Assembly: GCA_964552055.1 (NCBI GenBank)
Contig: CAZKFL010000032.1
Span: 1-24,916, forward strand
Length of the DNA: 24,916 nucleotides
Direction: 5' to 3'
Origin: VGMD01 sp964552055
GTDB lineage: Bacteria > Chlamydiota > Chlamydiia > Chlamydiales > 2-12-FULL-49-11
Below, one piece after another: positions 15,761-23,113 of this stretch. The notes beneath the pieces were generated by a model, which was not told where the DNA came from, searched no databases, and saw only the letters and a program-made list of their open reading frames with translations. Position 1 is the first letter of the stretch. Every line of letters begins with the position of its first letter. A program made the position numbers and the translations under genes.

Positions 15761-16772
15761 ATCAGCAGGATTTTTATATGGGCTTGATCTACATCATTTA
15801 GATCATCTAGCCCCCTTTTGTTCTCTCATGAATATACCTCTTATTTTTACAAATGACGTTGCACTATCGATGGCAAGCGCGTTCTATCCAGATTTAAAAA
15901 CAGAGCTTTTCTCTCCCGTAACATTTTCAGAAGAGGTTTTGCTAAATTATGATGTGATCTTCACTTGCTTGCCGAAAGAATTAATAGATCCTCTCTTTTT
16001 TTTCGATGAACATAAGTTAAGAAAAAAAATCCTTTCCATATGGCTTCCTCATGGAAACTCCGATAAGGATAATCTTGCGGGACTAAAAAGTGAGAAAATT
16101 ATTTTGGCATATGGCAAGCAGATGGTTGACATTATGACTAAAAAAGAAGTTTTATCTAAAATTTTTCAAGTCATACTACTTGGTAACTATCGAGCTCATT
16201 TTTTTGAAGATCAGAAAAAATTCTACTTAAGCAAACTTAAAAAAAGACTTTCATTTATAAAAAAGCAAAAAACACTTCTTTACGCTCCCACCTGGAATCA
16301 TTCTCCTGTAGAGGATCACCTTCCTTATATTCTCAAAAACTTACCTCCAAACATGAATCTTTTTGTAAAGCTTCATCCAAATACTCTTACCAAAAGCTTC
16401 CATCTTAGACTAAAAGAGCAATATGAAGACAAGTCCAATATAAAATTTATCGATGATATCCCAACAATCTACCCCATATTAGATAAAACAGACATTCTAA
16501 TAACCGATATATCATCAATTGCTTATGATTTTCTCTATTTTGATAAGCCCATATATTTTCTCTCTAAAACCCAAAACGCCATTCATCTTGCAGGCAGCAT
16601 TACTACAATTGAAACTCTTTTTAATGATGCTAGAGGTCCACACACAAAAACTGAAGCCGGAAAAGCGCTATATAGTTATGCTTTCAAAGAGCAAGTGCAT
16701 TTTGAGGCTCTTCCCAGTATAATAAAAAACACCTATGAAACCTACTTTGAAAACGAACTTCACTTCCTATAG
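15753..16772 (+). CDS. CDP-glycerol glycerophosphotransferase-like (TagB/TagF) protein, copy 1
   Basis: The 339-residue protein has the signatures of the Glyphos_transf family (PF04464): WLPHGNSDKD near residue 100, YAPTWN near 178, FVKLHP near 205 and DILITDISSIAYDFLYFDKP near 245-264. In Gram-positive bacteria these GT-B enzymes transfer glycerol-phosphate from CDP-glycerol to wall teichoic acid; in other bacteria relatives work on capsules and modified surface polymers. Chlamydiae have no teichoic acid, so the real acceptor is unknown. The N-terminal GT-B half contains HHLDHLAP, which is also in the following gene, showing tandem duplication. It overlaps the upstream coiled-coil gene by 8 nt and the next copy by 38 nt. 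Confidence 0.8.
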   Translation: MHKSAGFLYGLDLHHLDHLAPFCSLMNIPLIFTNDVALSMASAFYPDLKTELFSPVTFSEEVLLNYDVIFTCLPKELIDPLFFFDEHKLRKKILSIWLPHGNSDKDNLAGLKSEKIILAYGKQMVDIMTKKEVLSKIFQVILLGNYRAHFFEDQKKFYLSKLKKRLSFIKKQKTLLYAPTWNHSPVEDHLPYILKNLPPNMNLFVKLHPNTLTKSFHLRLKEQYEDKSNIKFIDDIPTIYPILDKTDILITDISSIAYDFLYFDKPIYFLSKTQNAIHLAGSITTIETLFNDARGPHTKTEAGKALYSYAFKEQVHFEALPSIIKNTYETYFENELHFL

Positions 16773-17721
16773 CCCAGTTGCTCTTATTAGCGGCCCATTT
16801 TTCCACCATCTGGATCATTTAGCGCCCCTATGTCATTTTTTAGATTGTCCGCTTCTTACAGATGATAGTACTACATTTTCTCTGGGGAAAAAATTCTATC
16901 CAGAAGTTGACATAAGATACGTTACAATAAACCTTAGGTCATTGAGTGATAACTACAATTTAATTATTCTTTCAACTAAACATGCAAAGGAAGAGCTTCA
17001 ACGCGTCTATGATGCTCTGAATATCTACCACATGCGGTACTGTTACTGCCCTCATGGACAGTCCGATAAAGGGTATTATGATAAATCCATGCATTCGGAA
17101 GAAGGCCAAGACATAGTCCTATTTTATGGAAAGCGGCAAAAAAATTTGATCGATCCGAAAGGAACCTATTTTATCGTAGGCAATTTCCGGTTAGCCTATT
17201 ATGAAAAGTTTAAAAAGGAGCTAGATCAATCTATAAATACCTTTCTATCACCACTACCATCACAAAAAACAATTCTTTATGCGCCCACATGGAACGATTT
17301 CGAAACTGCCACTACCTTTTTTGATTCATGGCGAGAATTAATAGAAACTCTTCCAGATCATTATAACCTAATCATAAAACTTCACCCCCTTTTAGAAAAG
17401 CATTATCCAGCAGACACTTATACAGCACTTTCCTATGATAGATGCAAACCAAATGTCCGGGTTCTCTTTGAAATGCCCCTTATATATCCACTTTTGGATC
17501 GGATTGACATATATTTAGGTGATTACTCAGCAATTGGTTACGATTTTCTCTATTTCAATAGACCCCTTTTTTTTCTAGGGCAAAAAAAAGTCCCCCTACA
17601 CGCATGTGGCAAGTGCATTCACTCAATAGATGAATTCTATCAAGATCTAAACAATTTACAATTAGAATTAACGGAAGCAAGAACTAAAGAATACCATAAC
17701 GCATTTTCTATTTTTGAATAA
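16735..17721 (+). CDS. CDP-glycerol glycerophosphotransferase-like (TagB/TagF) protein, copy 2
   Basis: This 328-residue paralogue aligns with the preceding protein throughout: HHLDHLAPLC near the start, YCPHGQSDKG near 105, LYAPTWNDF near 182, IKLHPLLEKHYP near 217 and DIYLGDYSAIGYDFLYFNRP near 257-276. The catalytic-type His in CPHG and the phosphate-binding D-Y-S-[AS] loop are both present, so it looks functional. Divergence outside the motifs is large, so the duplication is old. The ATG at 16735 lies within the end of copy 1 and has no clear ribosome binding site, so translation probably depends on coupling. Two paralogues side by side suggest sequential steps in making one polymer. Confidence 0.8.
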   Translation: MKPTLKTNFTSYSPVALISGPFFHHLDHLAPLCHFLDCPLLTDDSTTFSLGKKFYPEVDIRYVTINLRSLSDNYNLIILSTKHAKEELQRVYDALNIYHMRYCYCPHGQSDKGYYDKSMHSEEGQDIVLFYGKRQKNLIDPKGTYFIVGNFRLAYYEKFKKELDQSINTFLSPLPSQKTILYAPTWNDFETATTFFDSWRELIETLPDHYNLIIKLHPLLEKHYPADTYTALSYDRCKPNVRVLFEMPLIYPLLDRIDIYLGDYSAIGYDFLYFNRPLFFLGQKKVPLHACGKCIHSIDEFYQDLNNLQLELTEARTKEYHNAFSIFE

Positions 17722-17730
17722 TTTTTTGAC

Positions 17731-17736
17731 TATAAT
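17731..17736 (+). promoter_or_regulatory. Possible -10 element (TATAAT)
   Basis: A perfect TATAAT lies 38 nt before the preferred start of the small gene at 17774, leaving room for a leader with its AAAGGGGG ribosome binding site. No good -35 box was found at the right distance. Confidence 0.35.
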
Positions 17737-17773
17737 TCATGTATTTGATTTTTTTATAGGAAAAGGGGGATTC

Positions 17774-18085
17774 ATGCCAGCGCCAGTAGAACAGTGTTAC
17801 TTTCGTTATATGGACGAGGTATTTTCAATTAATTCACCTCCAGGTGAAGCGCCAATTACCACTTCTGCAACAGAAAACCTTAAGACACTTATTGCAAACT
17901 ATATGGCAGCACACTTTATAATAGAAGGTCCAGCAGAAACACTTCATAATCGTATCCGCTTGACTGATGGCGATATGGAAATAAACGATGAACATCCAAG
18001 AATTTCTGATCTCAGACATTTTATCGGTCACGAGGATGCAGGAAGAGACATCGCTCATGCCATTATAATCACACCCCACGAATAA
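17774..18085 (+). CDS. Small hypothetical protein, 103 aa
   Basis: I do not recognise this protein. It is soluble-looking and acidic, starting MPAPVEQCYFRYMDEVF, without signal peptide or membrane segment, and ending in a His/Asp/Ala-rich segment (GHEDAGRDIAHAIII). The frame is open back to an ATG at 17714, which would overlap the TagF-like gene by 8 nt. I prefer the ATG at 17774 because a strong AAAGGGGG ribosome binding site lies just upstream and a TATAAT box precedes it. It is placed between two glycan genes, but nothing in the sequence shows that it takes part in that pathway. Confidence 0.6.
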   Translation: MPAPVEQCYFRYMDEVFSINSPPGEAPITTSATENLKTLIANYMAAHFIIEGPAETLHNRIRLTDGDMEINDEHPRISDLRHFIGHEDAGRDIAHAIIITPHE

Positions 18086-18165
18086 CCTTGCCTTTCTCTC
18101 CAGAATTTTTATTTTTGTATTTTATTGAATAGATAAAATTGCAAAAAGTTGAGATAATAAAATGC

Positions 18166-19668
18166 ATGAAAAAAGGCGTACTTACAATTTGTATTTTCAC
18201 TATGCTTTTGGCACTCTTTGGCTTTTTAGGAGTAAAAATAGGCGAAAAAAGAGCTCGCTTAGGTTCTCACATCTCCAAAAAATATAATAAAATTACCAAA
18301 TCGCTTCTTTCTAAATATCCGATAACTGAATGTAAACCTTTTGTAGTTGTAATCGCATCCTACAATAACGAATCTGTTTGCGAGAAAAACCTTTTCTCTG
18401 TTTTTGATCAAACCTATAAAAACTACCGGATTATCTATATTGATGATTGCTCTACTGATAACACTTATGAAAAAGTTAGAAAGTTTGTTCAATCTCAAGG
18501 GAAGGAAGATCAGATGACTCTGATAAAAAACCCAACACGAAAATTAAAACTCTCCAATCTCTATGAAGCATATATCTCCTGCAAGGATGATGAAATTATT
18601 GTCTGCTTAGATGGTGATGATTGGCTTTCCCACCAAAATGTATTGAAAGAGATAAACAATTATTACCAGAATCCTGATATTTGGCTTACCTACGGCTCAG
18701 CAATCAATCATCCTAAATACGAAAAAAGAGACGGCTCGCCAATTTCCGACAAAAATTTGCTAAACAACAAAATTAGAGATATCCCATTTAACATAAGTAT
18801 GTTACGAACTTTTTATGCAGGTCTCTTTAAGAAAATACAATTAAAGGACCTCCTATTTCAGGGAAAATTTCTCCCGTCTGCAGATGATTTCGCTTTTATG
18901 GTTCCCATGATAGAAATGGCGCCCACCCACTCTCTTTTTATCCCCGAAGTACTCTATGTGATTAATGATAGCAATCCGATCAGAGAAAGTAATGTCATAG
19001 AAAGTCTCCAAATTCAGCTAATGAACCACCTAAAAACTAAGGAAAAATATAAACCGCTTGATGTGACCTTTAATCCAAGAGATCTCAGAACACTTACCAT
19101 GCAAACAGCGCCTGACTTAGTCATTTTTTCAGAAGACAATCCCGTTGCCCTATCCAAGGCCTTAAAAAACTACACATCAAACCTGACCCTAATCGGGAAT
19201 GTACAAGCGCTTTACAAATGCTCAAGCGAATTAAAACAAAAAGGTTATGAAGAGCTATTCGAATTGTATCCTGCAGTTACATTTATAAACGAAAACGAAA
19301 TTTCCCTAAAAACTCTTTTAGGAGCAGCCTCACCTTATGTGGCTCTTGCAACAGATAATTTTGAACTGGCCACCCAAATTGACATGGCGGAATGCATTAA
19401 AAATATGGAACTTACATCTGCAATAAGTTTTTATATTAACCATCTTAGTTGCAGGTTTACTGGGATAAAGTTAAAAGATTCCCTCACGGCCCTAACTGTG
19501 GAATGCACCTTAAAAATCCCAGAACTTCACACAGATACCTTCTTTGTCCTCTTTCAAAAGTCCTTTCTTCTAAATAATCTTCCCCCAAAGCAGACTCCAG
19601 CCACGCTGCTTAACAATCTGTATCTCAAAGAGAAAAACCTTAACGAAACCTGTCTTTTCCGCACTTAA
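18166..19668 (+). CDS. Membrane-anchored family 2 glycosyltransferase with extra C-terminal domain
   Basis: The 500-residue protein starts with a short basic segment and one transmembrane helix (residues about 6-24). A GT-A fold family 2 glycosyltransferase domain follows (about 55-280): VVIASYNNE near 60-68, YIDDCSTDNTYE near 91-102 and the metal-binding LDGDDW at 148-153, with DDF in the acceptor region. From about 300 to 430 a second alpha/beta segment (PDLVIFSEDNPVALSKALKN, YVALATDNFELA) resembles a degenerate second GT2-like domain. The ATG at 18166 is preferred over a TTG at 18139 although neither has a strong ribosome binding site. It would add a sugar from a nucleotide sugar to a membrane-linked acceptor, fitting the neighbouring TagF-like genes. 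Confidence 0.8.
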   Translation: MKKGVLTICIFTMLLALFGFLGVKIGEKRARLGSHISKKYNKITKSLLSKYPITECKPFVVVIASYNNESVCEKNLFSVFDQTYKNYRIIYIDDCSTDNTYEKVRKFVQSQGKEDQMTLIKNPTRKLKLSNLYEAYISCKDDEIIVCLDGDDWLSHQNVLKEINNYYQNPDIWLTYGSAINHPKYEKRDGSPISDKNLLNNKIRDIPFNISMLRTFYAGLFKKIQLKDLLFQGKFLPSADDFAFMVPMIEMAPTHSLFIPEVLYVINDSNPIRESNVIESLQIQLMNHLKTKEKYKPLDVTFNPRDLRTLTMQTAPDLVIFSEDNPVALSKALKNYTSNLTLIGNVQALYKCSSELKQKGYEELFELYPAVTFINENEISLKTLLGAASPYVALATDNFELATQIDMAECIKNMELTSAISFYINHLSCRFTGIKLKDSLTALTVECTLKIPELHTDTFFVLFQKSFLLNNLPPKQTPATLLNNLYLKEKNLNETCLFRT

Positions 19669-19683
19669 AAAATCACTGCAGAC

Positions 19684-19956
19684 CTAAGAAGTTGTCCTAA
19701 ACCCCTGATTGGATAGCTGTATTACATAAAATTAAAAACTTTTTTTCTTTGCGCTCCTTTGCGTCTTTGCGCCTTTGCGTGATTTTTTTTATTTTATAAG
19801 ATCAAGCTATGGCAATATGTTTTGGATATCAGTCTTTTAAAATAAATTCACGCAAAGGCGCAAAGGAGCGCAAAGAAGAAAATAATATAAGAAAATTAAA
19901 TTTTTTTTGATGTTCTATGGAAGGTTTTAGGACAGGCTCTAAGAAGTTGTCCTAAA
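19684..19956. repeat. Composite repeat bracketed by 18-bp direct repeats and TGTCCTAAA ends
   Basis: CTAAGAAGTTGTCCTAAA occurs at 19684-19701 and again at 19939-19956. The inner part of the left copy (TGTCCTAAA, 19693-19701) is an inverted match to TTTAGGACA at 19926-19934, so the segment between has IS-like ends enclosing the large hairpin. The 14-nt TTAGGACAGGCTCT at 19927-19940 also occurs on minus at 12243-12256. No transposase remnant is visible. Confidence 0.6.
19747..19875. repeat. Large inverted repeat of CGCAAAGG units
   Basis: The left arm (19747-19782, 36 nt) and right arm (19848-19875, 28 nt) are reverse complements except that the left arm has one extra 8-nt unit. The arms are made of GCGCAAAGG-like units. 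The 65-nt spacer is AT-rich. The left arm is preceded by a run of T and the right arm is followed by an A-rich tract. Confidence 0.85.
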
Positions 19957-20233
19957 GCTTTAAAAGTAATTTAATCCGTACTAGGACGTTAGATGTATTT
20001 TGCATGATTTATAGGATACACTTGATATATAGGATAAAAAAAGGAAACGAGAGAGAACAGAAAGGATAGATATTGGAGGGTTTTTTTAAATTTTCTTGTC
20101 ATAAATTGCGTGATCAGCCTATCTTTGTCTACAAAACCTTTGAGATAATCCGTTTAGATGGTAATAAAATATTATTACTTCCCAAATTAACAATTATAGA
20201 CTAATAAAAGGTTTAATAAATTAGGTCGTATCT

Positions 20234-20266
20234 GTGAGCAAAATATTAATCATTGTTGAGTCCCCT
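20234..20266 (+). other. Second copy of the topA start, cut by the assembly gap
   Basis: GTG at 20234 opens 11 codons reading M-S-K-I-L-I-I-V-E-S-P up to the N run. The last 21 nt (20246-20266) are identical to 20310-20330 in topA, whereas the codons before differ. It is either the start of a second topoisomerase gene, an allele of topA, or a scaffolding artefact. Confidence 0.6.
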
Positions 20267-20276
20267 NNNNNNNNNN
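20267..20276. other. Assembly gap (10 N)
   Basis: Ten N bases join two assembled pieces. The true gap length is unknown, and similarity between the two sides makes the join uncertain. Confidence 0.99.
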
Positions 20277-20297
20277 GGTTTTAAAAAAAATTAGATA

Positions 20298-22799
20298 ATG
20301 AAAAAAGCTTTAATCATTGTTGAGTCCCCTACAAAAATCAAAACATTGAAGAAATTCTTAGGGAAAAACTATTCTTTTGAATCCTCCATAGGTCATGTAA
20401 GGGATTTGCCGGCAAAAAAATTCGGTATCGATGTCGAAAATGATTTCACTCCGGATTACGAAATTCTTTCAGGAAAAGAAGAGGTCATTAAAAAAATTAA
20501 AGCAGCTGCAAAAGAAGCGGATGAAGTCTATCTCTCTCCTGACCCTGATAGAGAGGGTGAAGCAATTGCATGGCACATTGCTTCTGTACTACCTAAATCA
20601 ACTAAATTTAAAAGAGTTACGTTTAATGAATTTACTAAAGATGCAGTACAAGAAGCGCTTACTCACCCAAGAGATATCAATCAGAATCTAGTTGATGCTC
20701 AACAAGCTAGACGTTTGCTTGACCGGATGGTCGGATATAAAATTTCCCCAATGCTGCACAAGAAAATTCCTCGAAAAGGACAAACAGGATCGCTTTCTGC
20801 AGGTAGAGTACAATCTGTTGCACTAAAACTTGTTGTTGATAGAGAAAGAGCAATCGATGCATTTAATCCGGTAGAGTATTGGAACTTAGGCTCATATCTT
20901 AAACAAAAAAAATCCACACTGAGGTTTGAAGCAAATCTTCATCTAGTTGATGGCGTTAAGATAGAAAAAGAGAAGATCGAAGGTAAGAAGACTTATATAA
21001 TTGGTAATGAGAAAAAAGCAACGGAAGTAAAGGCGAAATTAGAAAACGCAAAATATAAAATTGCGACCGTTCAGAAGAAAGAAAAAAAGCGATCTCCATC
21101 CCCACCGTTTATCACTTCTACACTTCAACAGGAAGCGGCGCGTCATTTTGGATTTTCTGCCACAAGGACTATGCAAATTGCTCAAAGCCTTTATGAAGGG
21201 GTCGAATTGGGTAATGAGGGCACAGAAGGTCTTATTACCTATATGCGAACAGACTCAGTCAGAGCTTCTCCCGAAGCAATTGATCATGCAAGAGAGTACA
21301 TCTCGACCAAGTTCGGCAAAAAACACCTACCTGAAAAACCAAATGCTTATACTTCTAAAAAAAGCGCTCAGGACGCTCATGAAGCAATTCGACCAACAAA
21401 TGCACAACGGTCGCCAGATTTAATTGAAAAATTTCTTACGAGCGATCAAAAAAGACTCTATATCCTTATATGGCAAAGATTTATAGCATCGCAAATGTCT
21501 AATGCTATATACGATACTATTTCCTCCGATATCGAAACGGACAATGGATTAACTCTTAGAGCTACAGGATCTTTGTTAAAGTTTCCGGGATACCTTGCTG
21601 TTTACAAAGAATTACAAGATAGTGATGAAGAGCAAGGAGAAGATGCTGAAAAACATCTTCCCGATTTAAAAGAGGGCGAGCCATTAGATCTTGTTGAAGC
21701 ATTTGCTACTCAATCATTTACTAAACCACCTGCTAGATTTACGGAAGCCTCTTTAATTAAAGAGCTTGAGAAATCGGGAATTGGAAGACCTTCTACATAC
21801 ACTAGTATTATGCAAAAAATTGTAAGTAGAGCCTACACAGTAAAGGAAAAAGGAGCCATCAAGCCAACAGAGCTCGGAAAAATCATTTGTCAAATGCTGG
21901 AAGAAAATTTTCCTAAAATTATGGATATTAAATTTACAGCTCAAATGGAAGATGATCTCGATAAAATTGCTGAGACCGATTTTGATTGGAAAGCCTTTCT
22001 AAAAGAGTTTTGGGATGAATTTTATCCTACAGTTGCACTTGCTGAAAAAGAAGCAAGAGTACCCCGTATTAAAACAGATCTTATCTGTCCTGATTGTGGC
22101 TCACCCGTTGAAAAGGTTTGGGCCGGAGATAAGTACTTTTTAGGCTGCAGTAAATATCCTGATTGTAAATACACAGCCCCGATTGAAGATACTACCTTTA
22201 ATAAAGAAGAATTTGCAGAAGATTTTGATTGGGAACAACCCTGTCCCATCTGCAAGGGTGAAATGAAGGTACGTAAAAGCCGTTTTGGTCATTTCCTTGG
22301 TTGCGCAAAGTATCCTGAATGCAAAGGCATAGTTAATCTCCCACGAAAAGGAGAAGCTGCAAGCGAAGATCTTCCTAAGTGTCCAGCAATTGGTTGCACC
22401 GGTCAAATTATGAAAAGACGGTCACGCTTTGGGAAAATCTTTTATTCTTGCTCCACATTTCCAGAGTGTAATGTGATTGTCAACGATATCAGCGAGCTTG
22501 ATACAAAATATAATAATTATGAGAAAACCGCATATGAAAAACCTCCAAAAGGAGCGCCTCGCGGAAGGGCCTCACTTTTAAAGCCCTCCAAAGAGCTTAG
22601 TGCTATCATTGGCGAGGAAGGTCTTAGCCGTGGTGATGCAACGAAAAAGCTCTGGATCTATATTAAGGAGAAAGATCTTCAAGATCCTAAGAATAAAAGA
22701 ACAATTGTACCTGATAAACTTTTAGCAAAAGTTATCGGTAAAGAACCAATTGACATGATGAAACTAGCTAGCTTTCTTTCTAAACATTTGAGCAGGTAA
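20298..22799 (+). CDS. topA: DNA topoisomerase I with C-terminal SWIB domain
   Basis: This type IA topoisomerase relaxes negatively supercoiled DNA through a 5'-phosphotyrosine intermediate. The 833-residue protein has an N-terminal Toprim domain (IVESPTK with Glu9, and DPDREGE at 82-88 for Mg2+), the active-site Tyr315 in GLITYMRTDS, and SLSAGRVQSVAL at about 165-176. Three C-terminal zinc-ribbon modules follow (CPDC..CSKYPDC, CPIC..CAKYPEC, CPAIGC..CSTFPEC). The last ~80 residues (LLKPSKELSAIIGEEGLSRG to the end) form a SWIB domain, a eukaryotic-type chromatin fold fused to topA in chlamydiae and the best taxonomic marker here. The ATG at 20298 lacks a strong ribosome binding site. An almost identical start lies upstream of the 10-N gap, so the true 5' end deserves care. 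Confidence 0.96.
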   Translation: MKKALIIVESPTKIKTLKKFLGKNYSFESSIGHVRDLPAKKFGIDVENDFTPDYEILSGKEEVIKKIKAAAKEADEVYLSPDPDREGEAIAWHIASVLPKSTKFKRVTFNEFTKDAVQEALTHPRDINQNLVDAQQARRLLDRMVGYKISPMLHKKIPRKGQTGSLSAGRVQSVALKLVVDRERAIDAFNPVEYWNLGSYLKQKKSTLRFEANLHLVDGVKIEKEKIEGKKTYIIGNEKKATEVKAKLENAKYKIATVQKKEKKRSPSPPFITSTLQQEAARHFGFSATRTMQIAQSLYEGVELGNEGTEGLITYMRTDSVRASPEAIDHAREYISTKFGKKHLPEKPNAYTSKKSAQDAHEAIRPTNAQRSPDLIEKFLTSDQKRLYILIWQRFIASQMSNAIYDTISSDIETDNGLTLRATGSLLKFPGYLAVYKELQDSDEEQGEDAEKHLPDLKEGEPLDLVEAFATQSFTKPPARFTEASLIKELEKSGIGRPSTYTSIMQKIVSRAYTVKEKGAIKPTELGKIICQMLEENFPKIMDIKFTAQMEDDLDKIAETDFDWKAFLKEFWDEFYPTVALAEKEARVPRIKTDLICPDCGSPVEKVWAGDKYFLGCSKYPDCKYTAPIEDTTFNKEEFAEDFDWEQPCPICKGEMKVRKSRFGHFLGCAKYPECKGIVNLPRKGEAASEDLPKCPAIGCTGQIMKRRSRFGKIFYSCSTFPECNVIVNDISELDTKYNNYEKTAYEKPPKGAPRGRASLLKPSKELSAIIGEEGLSRGDATKKLWIYIKEKDLQDPKNKRTIVPDKLLAKVIGKEPIDMMKLASFLSKHLSR

Positions 22800-22982
22800 A
22801 GCGAATTAGGATAATCAATAGCACATGTACGATAAGATTTACTAATCGAAATTTATACCACTATACTAAGAGAGATTCAAAATTTGGTTTTTTCTTCGCT
22901 ATAAATACCACTATTGAAATCTACCTCCGCTCCCACTAAAATTGTCCTCAGACATTTATTTTAACGCATCACCCTTCTAACC

Positions 22983-23025
22983 GGAATTTTGGGATTTCTG
23001 ACCCCTAAAATTCCCAATTTTTGAA
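22983..23025 (+). terminator. Rho-independent-type terminator downstream of topA
   Basis: GGAATTTTGGG (22983-22993) pairs with CCTAAAATTCC (23004-23014) over 11 bp with one G-T pair and a 10-nt loop. A CCCAATTTTTG tract with a run of five T follows. It lies about 180 nt after the topA stop and upstream of the next promoter elements. Confidence 0.45.
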
Positions 23026-23087
23026 TCACTCCACTATAATTAAATGTAAATCATTTATTTTAATATAACTAATTTACTAGAATTTGT

Positions 23088-23093
23088 TATAAT
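23088..23093 (+). promoter_or_regulatory. Candidate -10 element (TATAATTAA context) of the effector-like gene
   Basis: A perfect TATAAT, continuing TATAATTAAC, lies 20 nt before the TTG start. The same TATAATTAAC occurs before the paralogue at 24658, and TATAATTAAA at 23035. No clear -35 box is present. The transcript would begin close to the TTGGAG ribosome binding site, so the 23035 copy may be the real promoter. Confidence 0.4.
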
Positions 23094-23113
23094 TAACAAA
23101 ACTTGGAGTTAAT

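Larger units (their letters stand above)
19669..20297. other. Gene-free, repeat-rich region before topA
   Basis: No convincing gene is present in these 629 nt. They hold two copies of an 18-bp direct repeat, a large CGCAAAG-type hairpin, TGTCCTAA/TTAGGACA motifs, a pair of TATAGGATA repeats at 20010 and 20028, the assembly gap and a second topA-like start. The part from about 20040 to 20230 shows nothing I can name; it could include the topA promoter. Confidence 0.7.
22800..23113. other. Intergenic region between topA and the effector-like gene
   Basis: These 314 nt contain no gene I can support. ATACCACTAT occurs twice (near 22855 and 22906), a terminator-like hairpin lies at 22983-23014, and two TATAATTAA elements occur at 23035 and 23088. 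The second lies just before the effector gene and is a good -10 candidate. Confidence 0.6.

Noticed and set aside
19747..19875. Short-unit repeats considered as a CRISPR array
   Set aside because: The units are about 8 nt, directly adjacent and arranged as an inverted repeat without regular spacers; there are no cas genes.
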